Origin: Cytospora piceicola
Taxonomy: Eukaryota > Ascomycota > Sordariomycetes > Diaporthales > Cytosporaceae
Assembly: GCA_023375675.1 (NCBI GenBank)
Contig: JALQBC010000003.1
Coordinates: 186,001 to 250,000 of the forward strand
Direction: 5' to 3'
DNA length: 64,000 nucleotides
A program made the position numbers and the translations under genes. Shown in pieces: positions 11,001 through 23,620 of this stretch; position 1 is the first letter of the stretch, and the number at the start of each line of letters is the position of its first letter. Below the pieces are notes generated by a model that saw only the letters and a program-made list of their open reading frames with translations, had not been told where the DNA came from and did no database searches.

Positions 11001-12709
11001 GGATTTCGCCTGTCGATATAGCCCAAAGCTTGCCCAACAGGGCCATAGCATCGACACGGACTTGAGGCCTTCGGTCACGGCATCGATCGGCGAGGCTAGA
11101 CAGGATTGAGTTTTCTTTCTCCAGGCCACCATCTGATGCTAGCTTGAGAATCAGGTCGCGAAAGCTGAAAGATTCGATCGCTTTCACGCCAGCCAGGCGA
11201 ACTTTCTCATCGCTGTCATTGAGCTTTTCTCCTAGCCCACGGACGAGTGCCTTCTCTTCCTCGCGACTGAACCCAATCCCTCCTGCATTTGTGGAAAGAA
11301 TGTAGCCCACGGCCGTAGTCCAGGAGGCACGGATTACTGGGGACTTGTCGTTCTTGCGGCTCAGGAAATTCTGGTATGGCTGGTGATAAGTTTGCGCAAA
11401 TGACATTGGGGAGAGAGGTGTGGTAAGAGGGTTTGAAGGAACGTCATCGGTCTCGAAGTCGGACATTTTGTACAGAGGATAAGCAGCAGGATCCAGCGCT
11501 GGCGGCGGCGGCGGGCCTGCTGCTCCAATACCCGAGATGACATCTCCGAGAGTCTCGGTCGCCAGTTGGCGCAAGCTGACATTGTCTGCAGAGAGCTCCG
11601 CGTCGAGCTGGGGTATGACATTCTGGAGCAATGCCGGTGCAGCCTTCCAGAGTTCCCGAATGAGTAAATGTGCTTTTCTCAGCTCTTTGAGGTCGTCCTC
11701 TGAGGGCCCAGCCGGACCTTCTTCGTCATCTGAGTCTGCGGCTCGCTGGCCATTGCTTCCAGCCAAGCCCGATGCCTCCATTATGACATCGCTGAAATAC
11801 TGTCCTACATACCGAGCCATCTTCTCCGGGTTCTCTATGCAGACCGCCCTAGCCATCTTGTATGCTGCAGGCTCTTCTTTCAAGAGGAGTGTCGTCTGAT
11901 TCTCGTCTCTGTTTGCTTGCTCGGCCTTGTCCCTGACGGCACCCGGAGCAGCGGCGCGAAGGAATTGGGCCATAATGATATCGATGACGGTGGAAGGCAC
12001 AGTGGTGGCCTCATCTATCAGCATCTCCAAGACTTGGGCCATGTAGTGCTCGACATCCTTCCCGACCAGCTCGCCAGAGGAGGCCTTGGAGCCAGAGACT
12101 GTGTCGAAGAAACAGGTGAAAAGGCGGACGAATAGCTCATCGTTGTTCGGTATCTCGTCGAGGAGAAGTACGCTCTGGACCTCGGCGAGGGAGATGAGGA
12201 CATATTTGTGCTGATTATTCCAAGTTGACGAAGGATCTTGGAGGGCGGGCAGGGTATAATTGATGAAGAGTGCGAAGATGTCCTATGCGAAGAGAACAGT
12301 CAGTATGTCGCCACCAAGATGGCCGCGCGAGATGATTGAGCCTCACCTTCAGCTGCGAAGGGGTAAACGGCGCGTCAGGGGCGCAAATCTTAAGTATGTC
12401 CACCAGACAACATGCCGCAAACGCCTTGACGCCCTTGTCCTTGTGACCCAGAATGTTGGCGGAGCAGAGCTCCTTTGCGACCTTATTAAGCGACTCCTTG
12501 TGCTCCCACTCCTGGTCCAGCTCCGTCAACTCTTTGGACAGCTTGTCGAGTCGCTTGACAAGCTCGGTTGTCGGTATGGGCCTCCCAGCGCGCCATGACA
12601 GCGCCTCGTTAAATCGCAGACCTTCGGCGTCGCCCTCCTCCTCCCCGTGCTCCTCCTCCTGTTCCTTCTCCGGCGCAGGCTCGGCCTGTCTCCTTCGACG
12701 GGTCGACAT
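8010..12709 (-). CDS. pds5: Sister-chromatid cohesion protein Pds5 (Spo76/BimD family)
   Basis: Three exons on the minus strand: 12347..12709, 8833..12282 and 8010..8765. The introns are GTGAGG..CATAG and GTACGT..ACAG, each with an ACTGAC branch site. All junctions keep frame and give 1,522 aa. Family role: a HEAT-repeat regulator that binds the cohesin kleisin on chromatin and is needed for maintenance, release and acetylation control of cohesion. Residues ~30-1,270 are alpha-helical HEAT-type sequence, including a typical Pds5 start region (WRAGRPIPTTELVKRLDKLSKEL). Exon 3 encodes a charged tail: a basic Lys/Pro/Ala-rich part, then a long Glu/Asp-rich stretch, then GRRSGRAAAAKAKAK, like the DNA- or chromatin-binding tails of fungal Pds5. 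The ATG at 12709 (MSTRRRRQ) is chosen over upstream in-frame ATGs because it begins the expected basic N-terminus. Confidence 0.92.
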
Positions 12710-15700
12710 TATGCGCCAGGTGTTTGCGTTGATGATCGAAAGGCAAAGGTCGAAGAACAAAGTGAAGTCGGACTCTCGAGTCTTTTGTTCTCGTGCTTGA
12801 TTGGTTGTCCGAAGCTCGAGGGTCGAGGTAGAAGGGCGTTACACAGATTTGCCAGCTCCTAACATCGACATCAAAACAAGCTGAACCTAGACAGACCCGG
12901 ATCCTGACCCCTATGCGAGCCAACTAGCGCCAATCGCGAAACTGTCGCCTTTTGACGCGAGACGAGACGGATAGTGCCTAATGATGGCTGGAGATGAACC
13001 ACAAGAGATAACGGAGTGATGGTTTTCCGTAGAAGCCTTGAGACGTATGGATTGATAAGGCGCAGGTGATATGGGCAGCTTGCGAACCAAGGAAACATTT
13101 GCAGGATGGAAGAGCTCCTTCCTCGCATCTCATTGATGTTACGCGACACTCAGCGGCAGGCGCGTGCTCCTTCCCCACATGGAATTAAGTGGGCCCGCGT
13201 AAGATCCCTGGACATTGAAAGCCTTAGGTACCTGGGTACTTGGGTACGTATTCCATCTCGACCTCTTCTCTTCGCCATGGCACACCGGACATCTTCTGCA
13301 ACGCGATAATTCTTTTAATCGCTGCCCAAATATAGCCATCACACAATTCTTATCTATGTACTTCCAGTCTCCGTCTCTGAATACCTACCCAATCACAACT
13401 TGTTCCTGATCAGGAGCTGGCCCCGTTACTTCCGTCCGCGTGCGACACCAGAGGGTGCTAGGAAACTAGGAATCAACACTATCAACAATATCTTTTTCCT
13501 TTTCTTTTCCCAAAGGTTCTTCATTACTCTCTGCGAACCTCTCATGTGTTCAGGGTCTCTCACCTACTGTAAACAACCTGATACTGCTCAACGGTATACG
13601 GGGTCCGCGGTGGACCTGCTCACGGACAAGTGCCTGTGATACGGGGATTGCGGGGAGAGATGGAAGTCGTGGGTATCCAGCAAAGTGCCACCGGCTCTGC
13701 GGCATTCATATCAGCTCAGTAGTTCCATATGGTATCGCTCGGCTGTAACTTGTTTGGTTTCGAAACCAAGCGAGGGTGGATGGGGTTAGATCACAGTGTT
13801 GGGGACGAGTGTCCATCACTCACGATCTACATATGAGAATGGCACAACCGGTGTTTCTCGGGGTGACTGCGTAGGGGATATAAGGGAATTCTCCTTGCCC
13901 TCTGCTGGTTGGGATTGACACTGAGGGGTAGTGAGTCAAGCGATATCTACTTCTCAACGTTCCATGTTGTCGTGACTTGAGATATGAACGAGACATTGAA
14001 GAGTCTCCTGGAAGACGTCGTGGGAATACTTTCCCCATGAAGGTATCTATCGTGGTTGCTGGCTCTCTAATCAACCGGAAATGTCCCACCCTTTATAAAC
14101 GGCTTGAGACTTTCCAAGAGATGATATGCCCAGTTGCGGACAGGCTCTGCTTCTTTCTGCCTTGGATGTGTGGCCGAGTCTTTCGGACTGTTTTCTTTTC
14201 ATCTTTTCCCCTCTGTTCTTAGGCCCAGGTGTTATTACTGACTGAAAGCCGGGTTCGCCTTTGCTTCCAAGGTACAGCTCTGGCTTTAAATGCTTTATAT
14301 GGGAGAACTCCATGAGTACTCACTGTACGATAGCCCGATACGTCCAACTAATCACCCGCCACATCCCACCCTGAGTTGCTATCCGAGGAAGGACATCAGA
14401 TGGCATACCCTATCTGGAGCAAGGCTCCTTTCCCGTCCTTCCAGATGTCCCACCTCTGGGGTGGATACGCTTGATTGCACAACCACCGCCACTGCCACTG
14501 TGCCTAAAGTTTCATATGTTGTCACACAGATCACAAGCATGATTTTCTTCTGTAAGATGGAACCCTATATCCCCTGGAGACATCTATTTGCACATCCTCC
14601 CATCTACCCCTTACGATGGAAATTCCAAATTGCATCCCTGCGAGCAGACTCGGTATCATAATAAGATGATCACAGCAGGTCACTATGGCTTGGAGAAAGG
14701 AGGTGATGAGCTTGAAGCATGCCTACACTTGTAGGTAGTCCTTCCATGGTTGTGTATCTGATAGTTGGATTGGCATACGAGCCACAGCGAGGCAATGTGG
14801 CATATGAGAACAGCGTATTGTATGCGAGGGCTTCTCTATATAAAGGTTTTACTTGGCAGTCATGCATACTAAGGAGGTCCCAAGGCCACGATGATGGAGA
14901 GCGAGTGAGGCCTTGCCCGCATAGGCGCATAGGCGGGTTTAGGCTGGAAAGCCAGTCTTGTCACAGGGAGGGAAGTCTGCCAGGTGACAACAGCAACGAG
15001 AGCGGAATTGACCAGCTGGTGTGTTTGCCAGGAGACATCACCTTGGGGCTTGCGGTTCACCGGACTATACCTACCTAGGTACCTATGTACTCAATCTAAG
15101 TACCTACCTAGAGGTACCTAGGTAGGTATATAGCGGTTGCTGTAGGTGGTCTGTGTCCCTCTGATGCTGCCCAGGTGCCTATAGGTCAAGCCATACTTAC
15201 CTAGGTACATACACCACAGGGAGTATCAACGTTTACTGATCAGAAACCAGTCATAGCTCCCTTTTGGCAACTATTCACACACTCCCTATTTTTCCAAAGC
15301 AGTCACCAGACTTCTGATCTTCTTTCCACTCGTTACCACCACTGACTTTCCAAGGCATCAACTTGGTTGTTTACACTCATTCATATTCCGCATCCAACCT
15401 TCGTGATCAGCTCTCGCAACGCATTGTGTAGCATCACAACCATCACCGCACCCGCCCGATCAATCATCTACACACACTCTGGTATGTACTACGTCCTCTT
15501 ACCTCTTTCCTACCCATTGGCGAGGCTCGAGTTTGCACGCTCCCCCTTGAAATGATCTTGAGTAACGGCGCTGCAAACAAATACTCCTCGAAACGCGTCA
15601 CACAACATCTCCCGTCTACTACACACCTCCTTTCGTGCACAGCAACCACTCGCTTCCAAAGCCGATACTCACTCAATACCCACTCCATCTTTCTATCCAT

Positions 15701-16042
15701 TTACAGCCCACTTCCCTCTTCGTTTTCTTCTTCTCTCCCTTCGCACCTATTTTTGCAAAATCCCAGCTTTCGTTTCTCGCGCGTCGATACACGGTCTGCT
15801 GTAGAACCATCTTTTCCGACCACCTGCCCATTCTGCCTTCGTCTTCACAAATTCCACAGCAACTACTGCACTATTTCCTTTAGTTTCTTGAGAAACGCGT
15901 TTCCACTACACACTACCATTGACTTTGCCCCGTCTCTTCATTCACGAAGTCCTTTTCAGAAGGCGCACTTGATCCAAGGCAACGTATCTTACCATCCTCC
16001 CTTGACCTAGTCACTCGTTCCATCTATCATCAAAAGGCAACA
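12710..16042. other. 3.3-kb divergent intergenic region
   Basis: Lies between the starts of Pds5 (-) and the Ser/Thr-rich gene (+). The final ~750 bp (15290-16042) is pyrimidine-rich and CCAC/CTTCC-laden, typical of a long fungal 5' leader; a GTATGT at 15481 could start a leader intron. Three perfect TACCTAGGTA copies cluster at 15072-15207. Short open frames (for example 13977-14222, 14290-14661, 14719-15078) show no domain, clear codon bias or splice support. No tRNA or transposon was recognised. Confidence 0.55.
15072..15207. repeat. Cluster of TACCTAGGTA palindromes
   Basis: Perfect copies at 15072-15081, 15115-15124 and 15198-15207, with degenerate GTACCTA / AAGTACCTACC steps between them. 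The same 10-mer recurs in other intergenic regions of the window. It lies about 0.85 kb upstream of the ATG of the Ser/Thr-rich gene. Function unknown. Confidence 0.85.
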
Positions 16043-17688
16043 ATGTCTTCCTCCGTCGAGACCAATGGTGGCGACGTCGAGAAAGGCGTCGGCAACCCTG
16101 TCGTTGCCAATGATAAGACCCAGGAGGCGGCCCCTGTCGTCGCCGACGGTGGTCGCAAGAAGAAGATCAGCTTCGCCAAGTTCATCAACCTTCGGACCTG
16201 CTTCGACATCGTCAAGCTTCTTCTCTTCCTGGTCGCCCTGATCGCCCTCGTTGTCATGGCTTTCCAGATCAGCCGCGGTAGGTCACGTCTCAAATAACGC
16301 GTAACTTTAATACATGTTACTGACGTGCCTAATCACAGACCAAGACGCCATCCAGGGACTCAAGCATGAGCTTGACGACGTGTCGCATGCTAAGAACGGC
16401 ACCGCCCACGAGCGTCGCGCTGCCGGCGACATCTCGTACATGGACGGCTTTAGCGGCATGATCGAGGAGAAGGACACTGTCGACCTCATCGATCGCGCTG
16501 TCATGGTTACCGGTGCTTCCTCTACCGTCAAGTCCTTTGTTAACGCGACTTCTACTATGGATGCCTGTGATGGCGAGACTGACGCGCCTGAGACCACTCT
16601 CATGCCTCTGGTCAACGTCACCTCGACTAGCATGAATGTCACCACTACCAGGTAAGTTCAAGGTAAATCAATTGAGACGCATCCTCAAACACTAATTAAG
16701 CATTTCCCACAGCCCCGTCACCACTACAACTGTCCAGGCCTTCCTGAACACCACCGTCGCGGGCTACACCAACACCACCAGCTCGACTGCGACTGTTACC
16801 TTCATTGCCTCGGTCGACGCTCTCAGCGTCAGCCTCACTTCTCTGACCGTCACTTCATCGACTACTCAGACCACCACGCTGAGCTCTGGCACGTCAACCC
16901 AGACCTGCGGTGAGTGGGGCGACGGCGCTGGTCCCTGCGACCGACCATACGGTGCGCCTAACACCCCGCCCGGTTCGACCCCCAGCACTTCTCCTGCCAT
17001 GATCATGTCTATGCCGTCTACTCTTTCGGTCGTGTCCGTGATGGCCTCCCAGAATTCCATGCCCATGTCTGCTGCAGGTTTCTCTGTTGCGACGAGTGTT
17101 GATGCCATCTCTGCTTCCACCGCCTCGGTTGAGTACACCACCACCACGGCCACCACGAGCAGCAGCAGCAGCAGCACCGTCACCGTCGACCCTGCCATCG
17201 TCTGCGCTCCCAACGCAACAGTCTACGTCACCATCACAGCGTCGGCCGTCGAAGACACCCCAAGCATGACCGGCGAGACCGCCAACAGCAGCGTCCCCAT
17301 GACCACGACGACCACCAGCACGAGCCTCGTCACCACCCTGACCGAGACCCTCCCCGGCACCAACGGCCCCGACGTCGTGACCGAGACCCTAACGGCCGGC
17401 GCCAACACCTCCACGGTCGCGTGGGTCAACGGCACCAGCGCCAGCGCCAGCAAGCCGACCCTCACCCTGACTCCCGTCACCGTGACCTTCACCACGGCGC
17501 ACGCCGGCAACGCCACCTACACAGGCGGCGGCGGCGCCCCCACGGCGGGCGTCTCTGCCATCCCCCTCATAAGCGGCGGCGAGAAGGCGTTCGGCAAGCC
17601 GGTGGGCGCCCACGGCAGCGCCAGCGGCACCGGAAACGGCGTGTACTGCGTCGTCATGCTGGTGAGCTTGGCCGCGCTGTTGATCTAG
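16043..17688 (+). CDS. Ser/Thr-rich membrane or cell-wall protein with N-terminal TM and GPI-like tail
   Basis: Three exons, 16043..16277, 16339..16651 and 16713..17688, give 507 aa. The junctions (G|GTAGGT..CACAG, AG|GTAAGT..CACAG) keep frame. The N-terminus is hydrophilic, then RKKK and a strong hydrophobic helix at ~55-75 (LLLFLVALIALVVMAF), i.e. a signal anchor rather than a cleaved signal peptide. Residues ~150-470 are Thr/Ser-rich with many NxT/S sites (NTTV, NATVYVT, NGTS), as in heavily glycosylated surface proteins. The protein ends in a short hydrophobic segment (YCVVMLVSLAALLI), like a GPI-attachment signal. Having both an N-terminal anchor and a GPI-like tail is unusual. A strong donor-like GTGAGT at 16910 could pair with the CTGCAG ending at 17077 to skip 168 nt in frame; I left it unspliced. 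No known family recognised. Confidence 0.68.
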
Positions 17689-19457
17689 GCACGTGGGGCT
17701 TCCTTCACGCGTCTGGATTCGCGTTGTGTCTCGGACCCTTCTTTTCCTCGACACCTCATTTCGGAGACTCCCTCTTTGCACTTTTTTTCTCTCTTTTCTT
17801 TTACTTTGCAGCAACAGGGCCTGGGATGGGGAAACCAAATGTTACGGGACTCTTCACCTTTTTCTTGACGATACACCTCTTCTAATCAACCGTCCTTCTT
17901 CTTCCATTCATTCTGCGTCTTCACGGGAGTCTTTTTAGGGAAAAGCCTTCGGCCTGTTGGATTGATGAAAGAGAACTTCCCAAGGTTCCTTTCCCGAGGT
18001 CATATGGAAGGCTCAGATCAGTACTTACTGTTCTGGCCCGTGTTGTTTACGGTCGTCCCCGTCATCTTCCCCCATCCATCATCTCCTTGCTTGCAAAATG
18101 TTAATGTGCCTGGCAAGGCAAATATGGCAGTCAATCAATTGAAGTGCCTTTTTTCTTTCTTTCCACATGACACAAATCAGTTATTCTTGTACAATAAGAG
18201 GGTTCAGTCAGGGTTTTATGAATGCTTTATGGGGGTCATTGCGAGGTTACGCAATCACATCACAATCAAAATCAACATCGATAAAAACAAAACAAAAACA
18301 AAAAGGAACTGGAAAGGGCGTTCTTGTGTATGATAGGATATGAGGATCGATTGACTGATTAAACGATGGCCATGATGATGCATCCTTTGCTTTTGAGGGC
18401 AGTTGCTGCGCAGGGACTCGCAATTCTTCGGGCCATCTTTGAATACCTTTGAGATAGGATGCGAAGGACATTGATTCAGGAACTTAATTCCTGCCGCTAG
18501 CCCCTTTTCCTGTGATATGGCCTGGTATCTTCCGTGTGGTATCTCGCGATCTCGTCTCTGGTGTTGCGATTCAAACAGAGATGATGCCGTCATGTATCTT
18601 GCCCTGTCCTGAGCTCCTGGCAATACCACCCCCCTCCCTCTCCTAACGTGCATTGTCGCCAATATATTAGAGTATGCTGTCTTTCATCTTCGAGAAATAT
18701 GAGTTACATATGCCGAGTCCCGGCCAACGTCTGCAACGAGCAACGATGCTGCCTGTACTTGTAAGTCGGAGTTGAACCTCACCTCCCGAGTCTGTCTCGG
18801 GTTTTGACTCTACATATCGTTTCCAGAAGGGGAGTCTCACATCCCCATGTCTTGGATCGGCAAGTTATCAGATGACCCTCTGGGTGGGTTTCGAATCGAC
18901 CTACCAAGCTTAACCTGGCGATCACATCGTACATGATGTATCAAGAAAAGCTCCCTGCCAAGGGCGAGGGCGAGGGTACCGTACTGCAACGTTACAACGG
19001 CAGGCAAGTCCAGCAGAAAGCCAGGACTTTTGAAGGGTCACATCAGCATGAAAAGCTAAACATCATAGACCAACTGACAAAATCATCATGATATCTTAGC
19101 AGCAACGGTTCGCGCCTCCGTGGCAATCCTCAGTACCCCTTCCCTTGAACGCCCCCAATTTGTCCCGCCCAAAAAGATATATACCAAAACACTCCGTCCT
19201 TCCGGTTTCTTTCCCACCCTTTTGAAGTTCCATCCAACCGAGAGGGCCAAAGGAAAAATAAAAAAGAAAGAAAAATTAAGGCCTCATTGATGATAAACTT
19301 TTCCTTTCATGATCACGCAAGTTCGGGTCCTCCACGACCACCAAGCAGGATACGGCCCACACCTAGCAACTTCCGCGCCCCCACCCCTCCCCCCAAATCA
19401 AACTCGAGGTCAAACCGTCCGGACGCTGCCTGCTCTCTCCCCGACCCCCCCCCCCTT
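17689..19457. other. Convergent intergenic region
   Basis: About 1.8 kb between two stop codons. AT-richer 3'-UTR-like sequence follows the Ser/Thr-rich gene. A C-run sits just outside the Ceg1 stop (19446-19455). The largest open frame (18255-18662, minus) has no recognisable domain. No RNA gene or repeat element was identified. Confidence 0.5.
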
Positions 19458-20755
19458 CTAACGATTCCTCGAGTGGTCGGCCTGCCGCGCCTTCCACTTG
19501 TCCCTGATCAACGGCCCGGCGTCCTCGAGCATCTGCTGCGACACGGGGTCCTGTATGCTCTCGATGACCTTGCTGACGACGCTGCTGTGGTTGGCGTGGA
19601 GCTTGTCGTCCCGGAACCGGTACATGCGCCACCGGCCCTCGTCGTCCCTGTAGCACTCGACGATCCTCCCGACCAGGGGGTCCCCCAGGCCCTTGAGCAC
19701 CTCCCACTCGTCCTCGGCCAGGTACAGGTCCCCAAACTCCCGGTACGGGTCCTGGCCCGCCGGCACCTCGCCCTGCGCGAAGACGAGCAGCTTGGCGCGG
19801 GGCACGCCCTCGTAGTCGACGTAGGGCTCGCCCCACCCCTCGGCGCGGTCCTGCTCGTCGGGCTCCGCCGTCGGGAAGTGCAGCTGCAGCTTGAAGTCGA
19901 CCGTGTTGTCCTCGACGGGCTTCCACTTGAGGATGTGCTCGTCGGTGCCGCACTTGTAGGGCGTCTCGCGGCACGTGAAGATGAGCCCGTCGTTGCCGTG
20001 CGTCAGGTTCGGGAGCACCTCGCGGAACATCTTGACCATGCCGTAGCTGAGCTGCTGCTCCTTCATGACCAGCTGGAACGCCTGGAACCGGAGCTCCTCG
20101 GGGTACTTCTTGAACAGCGCGCGGTAGGGGTCGTAGACGTTCTGCTTGAAGTAGGCCAGCCGCTTGTCGAGGGACCGCTCCATCAGCGACATGCCGTCGA
20201 TCAGCAGGCAGTCGAAGACGAGGAACTGCGGCCTCTCCGAGCCGTTCGGCTGCCTGTCCATGACCAGCTCGCCGTCTATTATGGTCTTGACGTGGTGTTC
20301 GCCCTCCTCCTGTGGCTTGGGGAAGTGCAGGTTGCGCTGGTGGATGAACCAGAAGTCATTCTTGCGGTCGATCAGGTATACCGTCTCGAGGCCGTGTTCG
20401 TCTTGTGTTAGATAGAGGAGGTATCGTATGCCGTCGGTCTTCTCGCAGACGTAGTAACTGCGTCGCGAAAAGCGTGATTAGCTACGTGTACTCTCACAAC
20501 CGGAGGGAGGGGGGGGGGCGCATCTGGCCCGTTCCCTTATTGTGAGTGAGAGGCTAGAGGTTGGAAGACGTACTCTTGTGTCATGAGATCCTGCAGATGC
20601 CTCCTTGCAAAGCTCACAGGCTGGGCTCCAGGGAAACCTAGTTGAGACCTTGAAAGCAGACCCGCGGCCTCTCGTCGCAGCTCGTGGAGCAGCCCGCCCT
20701 CGGCTTTGATGCCGGGGTTGTCGATCCTCCTGATGGGCTCCGCGCTCGCGTCCAT
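19458..20755 (-). CDS. ceg1: mRNA guanylyltransferase (capping enzyme alpha subunit)
   Basis: Two exons, 20574..20755 and 19458..20457, joined across a GTACGT..CGCAG intron (GCTAATC branch) to give 393 aa. Family reaction: transfers GMP from GTP through an enzyme-Lys intermediate to the 5'-diphosphate end of nascent nuclear RNA. All nucleotidyltransferase motifs are visible: motif I EKTDGIR with catalytic Lys67 (the intron lies just before it), motif III IIDGELV, IIIa FLVFDCLLIDG, IV NDGLIFT, V ILKWKP, and motif VI within GRIVECYRDDEGRWRMYRFRDDK. The length and the absence of a triphosphatase domain fit the fungal Ceg1 arrangement, where the triphosphatase is a separate protein. The exon-2 coding strand is very GC-rich, which creates a long antisense open frame of no significance. 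Confidence 0.95.
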
Positions 20756-21494
20756 GGTGTTTGCGACAGTTCGTTTGCGTTGGTCCGCCCGTCCGTCACT
20801 TATACCGCTATACCCCTGTGTTCTGGGCTACTCCAGACGGCTAGTTCCAGGGTATGTATTCGGTATCGAATATTCGGCGCGATGGTAGTATCATAGCCTG
20901 TTATGGTTGGCGAAAACAAAGGAGCGAGTGGGAAGGATCGTGAAGGAGAAATTGAAATGTAGTCGTGGTCAAGGGCAGTCAAAGAGGTGCTCGCGAGACA
21001 TGGCCAAATAGAGCTCTAAAGCTCAAAGCGCCGCCTGCCACAGTCGCTTATCTTATCGTAGCTACAGTGCTGAGCCCAGCGCCCGTTCGCGGCCACACTA
21101 CCTAGGTACTCCATAAATATGCACTGAACAGGGGCTGAACCGACATCACATCAACTGCAGGTACGGTCTGGTACAGAGTAACACCCCCACGTAATGCTCA
21201 TGCACTCCTTTTCAGCCTGCAAAGTAATGACTTTGTGTTCAACCTCTATCCCAATTTTTGGGACCACTTTAGCCCATGAATGGGTTCTCGAATCATGCAG
21301 CGGCTTGTAGAGCACCGACAGTCATTATACAATTACAGCCCAGTCATGACCTAAACTCAGTCATGTAAAGTATATTTGGGCACAAAGGTTGGTTCCTAAC
21401 GTCGATTCATAATCTCATCATCAATAAGGGGCCACCGGCAGAGCACGTGCGGACGTAGCTAACCGGAGGCACCGTTCAGCTGTCTTCCCAAGAT
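20756..21494. other. Intergenic region, Ceg1 leader / Snx41 3' end
   Basis: About 740 bp between two minus-strand genes. It contains one perfect TACCTAGGTA at 21099-21108, roughly 350 bp upstream of the Ceg1 ATG. Nothing else recognised. Confidence 0.55.
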
Positions 21495-23620
21495 CTAAGA
21501 TTCGTCGATCTTATTGACCTCTGCTCTTGCCTCCTCCCACGTCTCCTTGTTCCTCTTTGCCCACTCAATCTGGCTCTTTGCATAGGCGAGCTGCAACAAA
21601 TACACATTAGCTGGGATCGACAGGGCCAGTGCGGCAGGGACAGCTTACCATGTATCTCCGAAGGTCATCTTCATTCTCCCGCTGGAAACGCCTCATATCC
21701 TTGAGGACACTGACACTTGCATCTTTGACATCTTGAGAAATCGCCACCTGCGCCTGTTCAAGCTGCGCAATAGACTCCCGGGTCCTACCTATGGTGTCCC
21801 GCCGAGTCTTCTCGGGGTCCACATCGACAACTCCCTGTACCGCATGTCGGATCGGGCCAAAGATCTTGTTCGTGATTGAGTTTCCGCTTGCAGCTTTCTT
21901 ATGGCCTGGGCTGCTGATGGACCTCTCAGGGGCGCCAATGTTGGCCGATGGCGCTGTTGAGAAGTCCCCGTGGGTTGGTGGGAAATCGGAATCAATGGAT
22001 GCCGTGTCCTCCTGACTGCCTTCTTTGTGGTGCCTATTTGATGTATCATGGCCACTCGTAGGTCTCCGGGGTGGCTGGATTTGCTGACTGCCGCTGAGGT
22101 ATTGATCGATCCTGCGAGCTTCAGCCTCGCTCCTCTCGAGTTGGTCCAATAAAAGTCTCTTCTTGTTGAGCTCATCGTTTGTCATTTCCTGCTGTATCCG
22201 CTTCATAATTCGATATCGCAGAACGCCTCGGACGACTCCAGCAAACTGGGCGTTTTCTCTCATCGGCTCCGCAAAGCTGGCGCCTAGAGATGTGGAAAGC
22301 TCCTCCGTAGCAACGTAGGACATGTCCGCCGCTTGTCCGATCCGCTCTATCACGGGACCGAGCGTAGGGTCTTGTTCGGACAACGCAAAGGCGTTGTACT
22401 TTGCGCCAAGTTCGGAGAGATCGGACGCCAACGATGAATAGTGACTCAGTGTTCGGCGGTTCACCTTCTCCATCGGACCCATAAGAAGCTGCTCGAGTTC
22501 CTTGATAGAAGACTCAAAAGATGTGAAGTATGGGTCCAATTCCTGCTCGCTCATGTTTGCGTTCTCAGGCGGGAACCGCGAGAATCCCGCATTGCTGCCA
22601 GTGCCAAAGGCGCCATCCACGCCCATACCGATGGTCTGCGACTTCAATTTGGCGGAATGGGGTGGGATTGGAAGATAGTTGTGAGCAGCTGTCGGGTTCG
22701 CGGGTTCCAGTGGGGGAGCCTTGTAGATAGACTTCGGTATAGACGCAATGGGATACGAATGTAGAACTTCATTCTGCGGAACGGTCAGTCAGGTTTCGTC
22801 CACGGGCCCGGGGCCGTCATATCATACCCAGCTCGCATTTGGATCCAAGAAACGCCACCACACTCCGTCTGTGCGGATCTGCTCCATTCTGCGACAGCGG
22901 TTCAGAAAAACTGCGAGCATGCGCTTGCGCAGGTCGATAATCTGCTGGTCTTGCTTCGCGTTCGTCGGGTTGGCCGCGTAGTCTGCCATGGTGTGTTTCT
23001 CGGGAATCGGTGGGATGATGAGGGTAGGATGGAGTCGGCTGAGGGCATCACGCAGGGAGGCGAACTCAGAGTATCGTCTGCGGACCTCGAGATCCTGAGC
23101 ACCTCGTCAGTACACACAAACATGGCCTGGGTACCGGCGCTGCTTACGCCTGTCCTGATCGTATACACGATGTATCTGCCGCCGCTTTCCACGCTCTTCC
23201 CAGCATCTGTAATCAGTATTGGAAGCTCGGGGTTTTCATAGAGAATCTGCTCGATACGGCTGTCGTAGCCACCAGGCTTCCGTCGCGGAGCCAGTTCGTC
23301 GGGGATCGATTCGTTCTCGTCGCCCTCTGGTGACGCAACTGCTGGCGCATTGTAGGTCGAATGGTGGGGCTCCTCTGGAGGTTGAGGGATACTGTACTGA
23401 GGGTCTATATGCTCCCATTCGGAATCAGTATCGTCCTCGGACGAATCAAGAGGGATATCTTGGAACATGGTGGCTGATCCATGAGGCAAATGAAGGGAAG
23501 TATCTGGGCACAAAACGTACACTCTGGGGAGGTTGGGGAAGTAGGGTCTATGGACGAGGAGAAGGAGTCCCTCCTATCAAAGCTGTCCCCATAAGGGTTA
23601 TTGTCTTCGTCGTTCCACAT
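21495..23620 (-). CDS. snx41: PX-domain sorting nexin Snx41/Atg20
   Basis: Five exons on the minus strand: 23521..23620, 23148..23473, 22828..23094, 21649..22773 and 21495..21590, giving 637 aa. Donors are GTACGT, GTAAGC, GTATGA and GTAAGC; branch sites such as TACTGAC are present. Family role: PI3P-binding, BAR-containing nexin that works with Snx4 in endosome-to-Golgi retrieval and selective autophagy. The start MWNDEDNNPYGDSFDRRDS is characteristic of filamentous-fungal Snx41. The PX domain spans about 100-230 and contains the RRRYSEF phosphoinositide motif (147-153) and IIPPIPEK. Helical BAR-type sequence follows (SFESSIKELEQLLMGPMEKV onward). The acceptor of intron 1 (CAG ending at 23474, 47-nt intron) is the least certain junction; AAG at 23459 also keeps frame. 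Confidence 0.92.

Noticed and set aside
14719..15078. 119-codon plus-strand open frame in the 12.7-16.0 kb gap
   Set aside because: No domain, no splice or codon-bias support, and it ends in the palindrome cluster.
19287..20411. 374-codon plus-strand open frame
   Set aside because: It is antisense to Ceg1, whose capping motifs are unmistakable; the open frame results from high GC3.
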